Shown here: piece after piece, positions 32,429 to 32,442 of the stretch
Layout of the letters: the number at the start of each line of letters is the position of its first letter
How positions within the stretch are numbered: position 1 is the stretch's first letter
Source: Tabrizicola sp.
Lineage (GTDB): Bacteria; Pseudomonadota; Alphaproteobacteria; Rhodobacterales; Rhodobacteraceae
Length of the DNA: 32,442 nt
Direction: 5' to 3'
Assembly (NCBI RefSeq): GCF_016793705.1
Contig: NZ_JAEULO010000034.1
Coordinates: 1-32,442, forward strand
Notes under the pieces: model-generated
Told to the model about the DNA's origin: nothing
The model's input: the letters and a program-made list of their open reading frames with translations, nothing else
The model's database searches: none
Made by a program: the position numbers and the translations under genes

Positions 32429-32442
32429 TGATGAGAGACCCC
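32428..32442 (+). CDS. Possible start of a further operon gene, cut by the window end
   Basis: The LacI stop TGA overlaps an ATG at 32428, and the next codon is also ATG; only five codons (MMRDP) are visible. The same TGATG junction occurs at two other gene pairs in this operon, which is the only support. Product unknown. Confidence 0.3.

Noticed and set aside
1-32442. CRISPR arrays, tRNA or rRNA genes, insertion sequences or integrase genes
   Set aside because: No regularly spaced repeats, no cloverleaf-like RNA gene and no transposase or integrase motifs were seen in any intergenic space or frame.

Overview
The window looks like a chromosomal segment from a GC-rich alphaproteobacterium of the Rhodobacterales (Rhodobacter/Paracoccus-like). 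This rests on the ribosomal gene order rplO-secY-adk-rpsM-rpsK-rpoA-rplQ, a Bzt/Aap-type acidic amino acid transporter, an ATP12-type F1 assembly chaperone, a zinc-ligand adenylate kinase and the codon usage. Taxonomy is inferred from gene content, not computed. All genes are on the + strand except one acetyltransferase.

Region 1 (1-5345) is the end of the spc/alpha ribosomal cluster: L15, SecY, Adk, S13 (TTG start, with its own promoter in the adk-rpsM gap), S11, RNA polymerase alpha and L17. Strong hairpins lie between rplO and secY, rpsK and rpoA, and rpoA and rplQ, and a terminator follows rplQ. Region 2 (5346-6714) is a LuxR/LuxI acyl-homoserine-lactone quorum-sensing pair. Region 3 (6827-10319) is housekeeping: RarA, CrcB fluoride channel, an RluC-type pseudouridine synthase and ATP12 chaperone, the last three overlapping by 4 nt. 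Region 4 (10320-15208) is a complete bztABCD/aapJQMP uptake system for glutamate, glutamine, aspartate and asparagine, with a structured leader and a terminator between the binding-protein and permease genes.

Region 5 (15229-16714) is a junction. It holds a minus-strand GNAT acetyltransferase, the C-terminal stub of a broken amino-acid ABC ATPase, and a small cupin gene.

Region 6 (16739-32442) is the most interesting part: a tightly packed catabolic operon of about 15.6 kb that ends in its own LacI-family regulator and probably continues past the window. It starts at a promoter carrying two LacI-type operators whose centres are 21 bp apart. In order it encodes a 1,5-anhydro-D-fructose-reductase-like Gfo/Idh/MocA dehydrogenase, a family I CoA-transferase, a crotonase with both catalytic glutamates, an aldehyde dehydrogenase, a complete sugar ABC importer (binding protein, two permeases, MalK/UgpC-type ATPase), a pyranose-oxidase-like GMC oxidoreductase, an SDR, a choline-dehydrogenase-like GMC oxidoreductase, a Dabb-fold protein, a DUF993 putative aldolase and the LacI regulator. 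Combining sugar import, several ring/hydroxyl oxidations, an aldolase-like enzyme and CoA-ester chemistry matches no catabolic pathway I can name. The best hypothesis is import and oxidative breakdown of a glucose-like, anhydro- or cyclic polyol substrate, entering central metabolism through CoA esters. The substrate and order of steps are unknown.
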